Origin: Serripes groenlandicus
Taxonomy: Eukaryota; Mollusca; Bivalvia; Cardiida; Cardiidae
Direction of reading: 5' to 3'
Assembly: GCA_031761405.1 (NCBI GenBank)
Contig: JASEVX010000320.1
Coordinates: 90,001 to 154,000, forward strand
DNA: 64,000 nt
Shown in pieces: positions 54,513-63,160 of the stretch (positions are counted from its first letter, which is position 1; each line of letters starts with the position of its first letter). The position numbers were made by a program, and so were the translations under genes. The notes beneath the pieces were generated by a model. It saw only the letters and a list, made by a program, of their open reading frames with translations. It was not told the origin of the DNA and made no database searches.

Positions 54513-54914
54513 ATAACACGTTAGATCGTACACTTCTGTTCAGTTTTAGTTTCTAGCATGCGTTTTGACGAGAAAAAATAGCAACATTCGACTGCAACCT
54601 AGCTTTTATTGTATTTATGGTCGAAAATCAAGTTTTTGATTGTTCTTTCTGCTTTAATCGGATGCTTTATGCTGTGTAGTTTACAATATTTCGTGATGAA
54701 AGCAGTCTTTTGAAAGAAAAACACTCAAAAAGAGTTCCCGGTATGTCTTCCTTACCAGCAAAGTCGACATGAGAAAATAATTGCTTTGCGAAAACCAATA
54801 TCTAATAAGACAAGCAAATTCATGAAATTTATATCCCCCGCTTGCAGGAAATATTGTAGGAAAATGTTGAGGTTAGGTTTAAACATGTCAGTAGTCTTTT
54901 TATTGAACATGTAT
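54513..54914. other. Intron 1 spacer
   Basis: No gene or repeat is recognised. Confidence 0.4.
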
Positions 54915-55388
54915 TACAGGGTAAATTAAACGAACTTGGCCTAGGTTGTAACCAAGTTTGTGGCAGTTATTGCACGGAAACAGCAAACCGAAAGTGACAA
55001 TCGAACTAGGCCTAGCCCTTAAGGCATTTAACCTTGTTACCAAGTTTGAAAAAAAACGGTTCACATTTATGGCAGTTATTGCACAGAAACAACAAGAATT
55101 TGTTAAATAAAGGGCCATAACTCCACCGAAAGTGACGATCGAACTTGGCCTAGCCTTTAAGGCATTTAACCTTGTTACCAAGTTTGAAAAAAAAAACGGT
55201 TCACATTTGTGGCAGTTATTGCCACAAACAGCAAGAAACGACATTTTTTGTTAAATAAGGGGCCATAACTCCACTGAATAAAGTCCACCGAAAGTGACGA
55301 TCGAACTTGGCCTAGCGCTTAAGGCATTTAACCTTGTAACCAATTTTGAAAAAAAAAACGGTTCACATTTGTGGCAGTTGGGGATAAA
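54915..55388 (+). repeat. Three tandem units of about 150-165 bp
   Basis: GATCGAACTTGGCCTAG, TTTAACCTTGTTACCAAG, AACGGTTCACATTTGTGGCA and GGGCCATAACTCCAC recur in order with periods of about 148 and 164. The third unit is cut short. The minus-strand frame 54900-55244 is a repeat artefact. Confidence 0.85.
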
Positions 55389-55468
55389 AAAGCAAATATG
55401 ACCTTTTTAGGCTCGGTCTTAGGAAGAACATTTGTCATTCCCCAATACACTGTGTCAAAGAAGATTGG

Positions 55469-55691
55469 TTAACCCTTTCCCACATACGACAATACTGCAG
55501 CAGACGACTTTGAACGTATTTTGTCAAAACATAGAAAAGCTCCATAATTGAATGGATAACCTATGACTAAAAGTGGAAAACATTGTGGCAAAAGGAGATA
55601 TTGCACGTTTTGTGCAATTTCTTCTTTTGTCACTATGTTTTCAAAAATCCGTCTGCTGCAGAGGCGTCAGAAAGCGTCTATATGAGGTTAA
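55469..55691. mobile_element. TTAA MITE
   Basis: TTAACCCTTTCCCACATACG on the left, then GCAGCAGACGACTTTGAAC, AACATTGTGGCAAAAGGAG, CACTATGTTTTCAAAAATC, CGTCTGCTGCAGAGGCG and a decayed right end before TTAA at 55688. Confidence 0.75.
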
Positions 55692-56074
55692 CTTCACTAT
55701 TTGACTCGGCATGTGTTAGCACCAACAACCTCCCGATTGTATTCCCCTATAAAGATGTCTCACGAGTTTGGGTCTTACAACTAAAGTGAACTCGCGGTAA
55801 CTCGAACATCGGACACTTCAAATACATCGTTTAACTCGAACCAGTTCCTGGAACGGTTTGTTCCCGGAATGCCTACTCGATTTAACCTCTACCTGGTCAA
55901 AATTAGGGATTAGGGGGCCCTTTAAAGGGCAGTTATAAGTGATCGACTTATGTCGACTTAATTGATTATTATTATGACAAGATAATTGAAAATGGTCCGA
56001 TTGTTACTTTCATAATAATATTATTTTGTATGTATTACGCTTCAAGTCTGAATTTAAGAGGATTCAAAGGAAGA

Positions 56075-56992
56075 ATTGCCGCCCGTCTTACTAATAACTT
56101 TACATCTTCATTGTCTTTATATGGAATCTGAAGACCTGTCGCCTGTGCTCTCCGCCAAATACATTGGGTATAATGGAAAAAACATCCTTTGGTGAAGATT
56201 CCTGGAAATGTCTCGTTTACGGCATTGTGGGCGGCTGTCTAAAAGTCAAGTAGGGCACTGGTTGGGGTAAATCGGAAACCAATGTCTGTCATCTTTTCTT
56301 TAATTAGACTGAAGAATCGTTGGTAAACTGCTTGGCTCTTTCCTGGTAAGAAGGCGTATATCACTGGGGTAATTTTTTCTCCAATCTGAATGTGTAGCGT
56401 ATATATCTGGTGGAAGAGACTGGGGCATGTGTAAAATGTTCCATCGCAGAAGAATGAGTTTGAATTTGATAGGTTTTGGAGGTTTTCAGTAGTGGCGAAG
56501 GCTATCATACGGCTGTTCTGGAAGTTGTCGTCGAACAATAGGAACCTATCTCCAGTAGCTGTTTCTGTCCATCTTCCTTTTAGTAGTATGGCTGACTTTG
56601 TCTTTGGAAGTGGAGGTGTCTGTTTTCTACGAGCTCTGTACAGGGTAGATTTGGCGGAATTAAATGTCGGCAGTTTTTCAATGACCTCTCTACTGGTGTC
56701 ATCCCACTCATTATCTCGAAGCTTGTTCAGCTCTTCTGAGAATAAGGCTTATCATTATCTGCCTGGCGACAACATTGGCAAGGTCTGCTTGGTGGTTATG
56801 GTTGTGTCTCCCATAGCCTGTTGGTATGTTATTGTAGGTTGACAAAGAAGCAGAGCAACCGGGTTTGATACATCTCCAGAATACTTTGTCTTCTCCTCTG
56901 CGATTTACTCTGTAGATGAACCCATCTAGTGCCAAGTTATGGCCTCCCTTTCTATTGGTGATGAGTTTAACATTAAGCTGTGCATTGGCCAT
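56075..56992 (-). pseudogene. MULE transposase with FLYWCH finger, broken
   Basis: Read on the minus strand, MANAQLNVKLITNRKGG, HNLALDGFIYRVNRR, DKVFWRCIKPGCSASL and GYGRHNHNHQAD form a clear FLYWCH zinc finger (two Cys and two His). After a shift the MULE core reads FFCDGTFYTCPSLFHQIYTL and FLPGKSQAVYQRFFSLI, where the D of CDGTF is the expected first catalytic Asp. A stop replaces Gln after LLDF. WRRAQATGLQIPYKDNE is still readable beyond it. The family cuts and rejoins DNA at inverted ends. This copy cannot do so. Confidence 0.82.
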
Positions 56993-57096
56993 GGTTGAAC
57001 ATGAGAAATGATTTGCACATCTTGATCATTGCCCTTAAATCCAGAAGACTCTGACAGTTTGAATTTGATCAATAGCTATTAATTTTTTAGAACAGT

Positions 57097-57318
57097 ATGC
57101 TAAGATTGTATTTAATACTTTTTTTAATCAAAATTCACTCTCTAAGATTGTATTTAATACTTTTTTTAATCCAAATTTACTCTCTAAGATTGTATTTAAT
57201 ACTTTTTTTAATCAATAATTCCTCTCTAAGATTGTATTTAATACTTTTTTTAATCAATATCAAAAGTTTGTAATAAAGAAATTTACTCTCTAAGATTGTA
57301 TTTAATACAAGTTTACCC
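57097..57318. repeat. AT-rich 42-bp tandem repeat inside the MULE
   Basis: TAAGATTGTATTTAATACTT recurs at 57101, 57143, 57185, 57227 and 57291, an exact 42-bp period followed by one 64-bp step. It lies between the transposase start and the right terminus. Confidence 0.85.
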
Positions 57319-57610
57319 TTTAGAAGGCCCCCTAATTCCCTAATACACTTTAAGTCGAGTAGGCGTTCCGGGAACACACCCCTGGAACGGATATGTCGTT
57401 TAAACACAGCGAAGTGATGCTGCTATGCTGTTTTCGTTAAACATGTATATGAATAATTATTGACTTGCTTTTCATAATAAATATTTAAGTATGAATGAAT
57501 AATGAAGCTGAAAATACATCAATGATTTCAGCATAGATCGAGGGATTTATGTGTCTTTATACAAAGGGAAGGGCTAATATAATATATTATAGAAATGTAT
57601 AAAAGATATA

Positions 57611-57871
57611 AGCCGTTCCACGAGAAAACCAACATAATGGACTCTGCGTAATGTATCGACCCAGATTAGCCTGCGCAGTCCGTGCATGCTAATCCGGGCC
57701 GACACATTACGTTTCAGGGGGATATAGGTATAGGGTAATGATACCTGAAACAGAAAATCCACAGGAGGCGAAAAGTATCTGTCCGGGTTAGCCTGCGCTG
57801 CATGCTTCGGCTGATTCGGGTCGATACTTTACGCAGAGTCCACACTGTTGGTTTTTCTCGTAAAACGGTTC
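57611..57871. mobile_element. 250-bp inverted-repeat MITE, copy 2
   Basis: AGCCGTTCCACGAGAAAACC and GGTTTTTCTCGTAAAACGGTT are inverted ends. The interior matches 24594-24843 (TATCGACCCAGATTAGCCTG, GGGGATATAGGTATAG). It ends 20 bases before exon 2. Confidence 0.75.
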
Positions 57872-57891
57872 ATATGTTGTGTTTGTTGTAG

Positions 57892-57990
57892 ACCGTGATG
57901 AACTCAGCGACGACAGATACGTGGTTCCTGTATTACCGATGCCCGTGGCTATCATTTGTTGTGTTCTTAACTTCCTTATTCCAGGATTCG
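57892..57990 (+). CDS. SPEC3/Stum-like protein, exon 2
   Basis: The acceptor TTGTGTTTGTTGTAG ends at 57891 and the donor is ATTCG|GTAAGT. The frame reads RDELSDDRYVVPVLPMPVAI and ICCVLNFLIPGFG. The MPVAIICCVLNFLIPGFG stretch is the first membrane segment and signature of the SPEC3/Stum family (PF15795-like), in which a Pro-rich lead is followed by a hairpin ending in PGxG. Incoming phase fits the exon ending at 45377. Family members are small double-span membrane proteins tied to cilia or sensory cells in other animals. The role here is not shown. Confidence 0.8.
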
Positions 57991-58294
57991 GTAAGTCTTT
58001 GAGAATTCGAATCTAGATCAGTTAAATCAACTATTTAACAGATACTGGAAATGGCTCCCTCCTAGACGGGTGCTCAGGGTTGAGGGGAATAGAATTTCGT
58101 CTGATGCGCTTGTGTCTGTCAGAATAAAGATACCAGCGGCCGTAGAAAATAGATGTTTTCGACGTAATGTTCTCACTAAATAAAACAAGAGTAGCAAATA
58201 AGACTCGTGGAAACTTTCCTACTTAAAGCTCTGAAGCGGAGAATTTTTTTTTTTTGAAAAAGTCATAAAAAATAGCGATTAAAACGTTAAGAAA

Positions 58295-58420
58295 ATCAAA
58301 GCACTGAAGTGCTGTCGGCCTTGGGCTGCAGGAAGGTTGGATAAGTAGGGACAATAAGTAGGGAAAATGTGAAAGGAAATAACAATTGCAGCTTATGTTG
58401 TTGAAAGATCATATTAAACA
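58295..58420 (+). repeat. Dispersed repeat, copy 3 of 3
   Basis: ATCAAAGCACTGAAGTGCT, GGTTGGATAAGTAGGGACA and GTGAAAGGAAATAACAATTG match 14965-15110. Confidence 0.6.
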
Positions 58421-58469
58421 AACTTTGAAAAATTAAAAAAAAAAAACGATTAAAAAGTTAAGAAAAAAA

Positions 58470-58602
58470 CCAAACCAATTATTATTATAACCAAATGTAT
58501 ACATCCTCTATGTTATTGCATGTACATAATCAATATGTGTATATATGTTTCCATATGGGTCGGAGGCCTTAGTACTTGATTAAAGAAATTGAATTGAATA
58601 GG
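58470..58602 (+). mobile_element. LINE 3' end remnant
   Basis: ATGGGTCGGAGGCCTTAGTA followed by GAAATTGAATTGAAT resembles the GGCCGGTGGCCTCTATA and TTGAA/TTGTA tails at 34525 and 3895. Confidence 0.55.
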
Positions 58603-58749
58603 TACTGATAATTTATCAAGGAAACTTAAATGCCGTTGACAGCGGAACGAAAAATCCATTCTAACAAACTTAATGGTTTACATATCGCATCAGATAAACG
58701 ATTAACGACTGTTGTTAAGTTTTGTTTATTCGAGTTCCTAATTATTGTT

Positions 58750-58947
58750 TTAACCCTTTTACTGATTCTACAAATCTGTAGCAGACTACTTTGAAAATGA
58801 TTCAGGCAAAACTGTTGAAAATCTCCATAAATGATAGCTTATTTATTAGATCGAGTTGAACATAATGAGCAATTCCTCCTTTTGCCACAATGTTTTCAAA
58901 AGTCGCCTGCTGCAGAGGCGCCAGGAAGCGTCTACAAGTGGGAACAG
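58750..58947. mobile_element. TTAA MITE
   Basis: TTAACCCTTTTACTGATTC on the left, then TTGCCACAATGTTTTCAAAA, CGCCTGCTGCAGAGGCGCC and AAGTGGGAACAGG on the right. Frames on both strands at 58802-59050 cross it and are not genes. Confidence 0.65.
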
Positions 58948-58998
58948 GATCCCAAACCAACGACTCAACCAAGGCGTTTTCCGGATGATTAATTTCAG

Positions 58999-59170
58999 GG
59001 TCTATGACAGCGGCAGTGTGTCTGCTTTGTTGTGGTAAAACAGACGACATGACGGATAAAGAGAAATGTAACTCGTGCTTTACGGTGTTTGGTATCGGTC
59101 TACTTCAACTGGTCCTTGTCGTGTGCTTCCTGATTGGCTGGATCTGGGAATTATATTATAGGAATGTCCG
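58999..59170 (+). CDS. SPEC3/Stum-like protein, exon 3
   Basis: The acceptor GATTAATTTCAG ends at 58998 and the phase joins exon 2 cleanly at a Gly codon. The frame reads SMTAAVCLLCCGKTDD, MTDKEKCNSCFTVFG, IGLLQLVLVVCFLIGW and IWELYYRNVR. The second membrane segment ending in GWIW and the Cys-rich loop are family hallmarks. The donor GTCCG|GTAAGA leaves two bases of a codon. That does not match the phase wanted by exon 4, so a base change in the assembly or an unseen small exon must be invoked. Confidence 0.82.
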
Positions 59171-59192
59171 GTAAGACGAGTGAAATGAAAGC

Positions 59193-59415
59193 TTAACCCT
59201 TTCCCACCTGCAATGGATCCTATAGCAGCAGACGACTTTTGAAAACATTATGGCCAATGGGGAAATTGCTCATGATGAGCAATTTCTCCATCGGCCACAA
59301 TGTTTTCAACTTTATTTAACAATTAAGCTAACTTTTCTCGAGATTTTTCAGGTTTTTGTCACTATGTTTTCAAAGTCGTCTGCTGCAGATCTGCTGTATG
59401 TGGGAAAGTGATAAC
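59193..59415. mobile_element. TTAA MITE with palindromic centre
   Basis: TTAACCCTTTCCCACCTGC on the left and GTATGTGGGAAAGTGATAA on the right. The centre GAAATTGCTCATGATGAGCA continuing ATTTC is a near-perfect palindrome at 59261-59286. Confidence 0.72.
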
Positions 59416-59590
59416 CTTTTTCTCACAAACGACGAATCAGCAACAGACGACATGAACAGATTATGAAATTGCTCAATAAGGGAAAGTTTAAATATTGAAA
59501 AGAGTTGAAAACATTGTAGCACAGGGATATACAGCTTATAATGAGCTTATAATAAGTTGTCTGCAGCAAAGGGGCCAAAATGCGAAGAGA
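59416..59590. mobile_element. Degraded TTAA MITE
   Basis: CAACAGACGACATG, GAAAACATTGTAGCA and AAGTTGTCTGCAGCA words are decayed family landmarks. Confidence 0.45.
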
Positions 59591-60088
59591 AAAATAAAGA
59601 GTTTAACGTCGCTTTAGACATTTTACTATTTCCCACATATAAAAACGATCGTGTAAACACTTAGGTAAACTGTGGAAAGTCTTTATAACAGAACGCATAC
59701 ATGTGATTTAACGTAAACCCAATTGAGCTACTCTTCTAGTTATCTGCCAACAGTTGCACCAGGGACTATTTTACATGTAGACAGTGTCCTGTATATAACA
59801 TCTCCATGGGCTACCATGGGCTCCCAATTGGCACACTCTTTAGTCTTATATAGTGTTCATTTTCATTTTAGTTCTTAATATGTTTTAATGCCAATGCACA
59901 TATATATAATACAAATATCTAGATGCACACAATCAATCAAATGTATATGCAAAAGGGTCTGGCAACAATTTCTTTCAACAGCCAGGGACGTAAATAATTT
60001 ATCTACGGTCCTGAAACTGGTCGTTACCATTGCTGTTTATAATGTTTTTATATCTATATATCTATAATATCTTATCTTGTCACCACAG
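59591..60088. other. Intron 3 remainder
   Basis: Plain AT-rich intron ending in CTTATCTTGTCACCACAG, a usable acceptor. Confidence 0.5.
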
Positions 60089-60483
60089 CGACCGTTTATG
60101 ACGAAGAAGAATATGATGAAGAGAGTGTGACAGGAGAACAACAAAGACAAACAAATAACGCGAACGGCGGCACACACGCAGCGCAACGTGGTAGATCGCG
60201 CCTTCCTACTCTACAAGTAGTTGAAAACCAACCGTACCCTGGTTTACGGCATGAACGTGGTGAACGTAGCAGACGGCGTCGAGATAATCGGTCCAGACGA
60301 ACTCGATCACAAATAAGTATGACACCGTTGATTTATCCGATGAGGGCGCCATCGAACATTGCTTACAATTCACCTCCGCCATCTTATCAAGAATCTGAGA
60401 ATGAAAGGATACGTAATGGACAATCAATGTCAAGGTCGAGGTTACAGACCGTCGCGGAGAGAAGTGAACCTCGACATACGTGA
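60089..60483 (+). CDS. SPEC3/Stum-like protein, last exon with PPxY tail
   Basis: From the acceptor the long frame reads TVYDEEEYDEESVTGEQ, then Asn/Gln-rich and Arg-rich text (GERSRRRRDNRSRRTRSQ), then PMRAPSNIAYNSPPPSYQES and a polar end at TGA 60481-60483. PPPSY is a PPxY motif that binds WW domains, for example those of Nedd4-type ubiquitin ligases. With the two membrane spans of exons 2 and 3, this forms a cytosolic tail of about 130 residues. The frame needs one incoming base whereas exon 3 supplies two, and in the literal join a TGA follows within five codons. The exon is clearly coding in composition, but the join is unresolved. Confidence 0.65.
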
Positions 60484-61234
60484 ACTGGAACCTATGTTTA
60501 GTTATTGAAACAAATTAAACTAAAAAGACTTGATTGGGTTTGGGTTTTTTGCAGAACATTTTAAATGACACCTTGCTTTACGCTGGGATTGGTCTGATAT
60601 ATAATACACATCGGATGCCAAGGTCAAGGTTACATGAAGCCGAGGAAATTAACTCCGACATACGTGAGTTGTTTAGTTGTTTAAACAGACCAGCTATGTC
60701 AATGTCAAGTTTAATGAACGTCATGGCGAAAATGAACACCGACACACGTGAAATGTAACATATGTTGTAGCTCTATATTTTCAATTTAACTTCAATTTAA
60801 CAAGAACCCGATTTGGGTTTTTTAAACACTTTAAGTGTGGCATCTTAATTGTAGAGGATATTGACCGCACGGTCAATGTTTCATAATGTCGCATGGAACA
60901 TTTGTTTGAGTTGTTACATAAAGGAGCAGAAATAATGGTAACATCTGTTTAAGTCAGTCTTGAAACAAGTTAACTTGAACAAGAACTTGATCGTTACTTT
61001 CCGAACACATTACATATCATCTTGATTTAAGCGGAGATTGATTGGATACATATTAGATACTTACTGCCAAATGTCCAAGTCAAAGTTGCATAATGTCGCG
61101 TAGAGAAATGAACTACGACACACGTACAATGGAACATCTTTTTCAGTTGCTGTACTAGACCAATAATGCCAAGGTTAAGGTTACATAATGTTACGGGGTG
61201 AATAAACCACCGACAAACGTGAAATGTAACATCT

Positions 61235-61642
61235 GTAACGTGTACCGGCGTTAAGCCATCGCGGGTCACCCATCCAGGCACTAACCGCGATGAACGTTGC
61301 TTAACTTTATGAAAAGGTCAACCACTCTACCAACGTCGCTATAAAAGCCGGCTTCTACGACAAGGCCGTAGAAGTGGTATTTACACCTATACCCCGTTCC
61401 CGTTACATTTCTCCCTCTTTCTCTTGACTTCGACCCGAAGTCACACAACTGAACACAAGCAGTATACCAGAGCGGAGTCTATGTAACATCACTGGGACCG
61501 GACCCACCGGGGTCCGGGGATGATGGTGATATCAACACAAAAATCCAACCGCTGCCACCATTTGTACGTGTACCGGCGTTATGCCATCGCGGTTAGTACC
61601 TGAATGGGTGACCCGCGATGGCATAACGCCGGTACACGTTAC
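61235..61642. mobile_element. Inverted-repeat element with 5S-rRNA-like arms
   Basis: The arms 61235-61292 and 61585-61642 (58 bp each) match inversely with three mismatches. Read outward on the minus strand, the left arm and flank give GTTAAGCAACGTTCATCG then GGTTAGTGCCTGGATGGGTG, closely like the box A to box C region of 5S rRNA genes. The right arm also contains its own 27-base-arm palindrome (61566-61592 with 61613-61639). The middle holds a CTATAAAAG word and a CTTCTACG-CGTAGAAG hairpin. Confidence 0.7.
61236..61305 (-). pseudogene. 5S rRNA-like sequence
   Basis: On the minus strand from 61305, GTTAAGCAACGTTCATCG (box A-like) and GGTTAGTGCCTGGATGGGTGACC (intermediate element and box C-like, shown here only in part) align with the internal promoter of 5S genes. 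The 5' third of 5S and the correct 3' stem are absent, so it is not a functional 5S gene. Confidence 0.55.
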
Positions 61643-61780
61643 ACATCTATGTTAGTTCTTGAAATAAGAAACAACATTGGATGGATATGTAATAGACGAG
61701 CAATGTCAAGGCTACATAATGTAGCGGACAGAGACGAACCCCGCCGTATATAAAATGGCTCATCAATTTAAGTTGTTTCT

Positions 61781-62480
61781 TGATTTGCAATTAACCGTTT
61801 CCAATATGCCTACGCACTGTACCGAGGCTGCGGCAGACGTCATTTGAGAAAAAGATGTGACAAACGTCTTTCGTCACAATTTTGAAAATCCACAAATACA
61901 ATACACAAAGTTCATGGGAAAATGAAACTTAACCGAAGGCCTTCATCGTTAGCAACTTATTATCATTCTCTAACACTATTGATTTATTATATATGTGAGT
62001 GTAAGTAACGACAACTCTGCGAAGGAGAATGACTACTTATATATGATTTACCTATAATCAATGGAACTGAATCGGTATAGAAATATAGCTCACGTGATAT
62101 TTGTATGAACACATTTAGTTACAAAGGGGTGAGCAAATAGGTTTATTACAAACATGTGTGTAGCTTTTTCTAGTCAGATATGTTAAGATGATTGTGACTA
62201 TATTAGTTAGTCTAACTGCACAATAAATATAACGGTTTTCTTGAAAGTTGCAGATATAATTTGAAGTAACTTATGTTTATCAACGTTAATGTGACAAAAG
62301 GCCAAAATACAGTTCCCAGATCTTGTCGGCCATTTAGATAGGGAATATAATATAAGCATTAATAGAGAGTATGCATTGTGACACTAGGGTAAACATAAAG
62401 GAATTTGAGTAACTATTTATATATGATTCTTGGTTTGATTGTGTTTGTTTAAACGCCAGAGTGGGGGAAAACCAAGACTT
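61781..62480. other. Spacer, possible decayed MITE
   Basis: TTAACCGTTTCCAATATGCC and GCGGCAGACGTC near 61794-61850 may be a decayed TTAA MITE. No gene is seen. Confidence 0.35.
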
Positions 62481-62506
62481 TGTTGAAAACATTAACTTGA
62501 ATAGAT

Positions 62507-63160
62507 ATGTTGATATGCCCGAAACTTCAACTAGTTAATAAATTACCGGTTAGAAAGTCCGATGATAAAAACGTGAATACATTTGGTAATAAGCTGTTGA
62601 CCCTTTGTAAACAGAACGATTTGCATATTGTCAACGGTAGATTAGAAAAAGGTAATTGTACATGTTTTACAGTTAATCGTAGGTCCACGGGATCGAGTGT
62701 AGTAGACTATTTAATTACAAATGTAAAGAAGTTTGTTTCGATAGATGTTTTCAACGTGCTAAGTTTAAATGAATTTTCGGATCACTGTCCGATTAGTTTT
62801 TCTTTAAAATATACATGTAACGACAGTTGCATTAACAATACGAAAACATATACAAACAAGATTGTATGGGATAGCAATAAATGTGAGCAATTAAATCAAA
62901 GTTTAAATGAAAGAATACATGTTTTTGAAAATATTGTTGATGAATTTGTGAATGGTGTAAAAAGTACTGATGAAAGCATCAATGCTTTTACAGAGACAAT
63001 TTTAAACGTTTCCTATCTGAACTTTGGTAAAACATTTATTTCTAATCCTGGTAAAAATAAATATAATAAAAAAGCTCCATGGTTTAATGAGGAATGCAAA
63101 AGGCAAAAGATGTTTTTTATACTAAAAAACGTATTTTTGAGGCCGATACAACTGAAATAA
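62507..63160 (+). pseudogene. LINE endonuclease C-terminal part
   Basis: The frame reads NTFGNKLLTLCKQNDLHIVN, GRLEKGNCTCF, RRSTGSSVVDYLITN and FSDHCPISFSLKY, the last holding the SDH catalytic motif. A linker with KAPWFNEECKRQK follows, usual between endonuclease and RT. The first catalytic motifs of the endonuclease lie upstream and are lost or diverged. It stops at 63160, while the next frame takes over from about 63094. Confidence 0.78.

Larger units (their letters stand above)
55854..57380 (-). mobile_element. MULE DNA transposon, copy 2
   Basis: The inverted termini GGTTTGTTCCCGGAATGCC (left) and GGCGTTCCGGGAACACACC (right) match copy 1. An 8-bp duplication CCTGGAAC flanks it (55846-55853, 57381-57388). 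It is shorter than copy 1 because the transposase C-terminus is missing. Confidence 0.88.
60418..61780 (+). repeat. Diverged tandem echoes of the last-exon tail
   Basis: The exon end (ATGTCAAGGTCGAGGTTACA ... CGACATACGTGAACTGGAAC) recurs near 60615, 60698, 60866, 61066, 61168 and 61697 as CAAGGTCAAGGTTACATAA, then CGACACACGTGAAATG and GGAACATCTGTTT-like text. Larger units of about 190 bp are suggested by GATTGGGTTTGGGTTTTTT-like text between them. The copies are diverged and carry no intact frame. Confidence 0.65.

Noticed and set aside
58802..59050. Coding frames on both strands near 58.9 kb
   Set aside because: They span a TTAA MITE and overlap the acceptor of the real exon at 58999.
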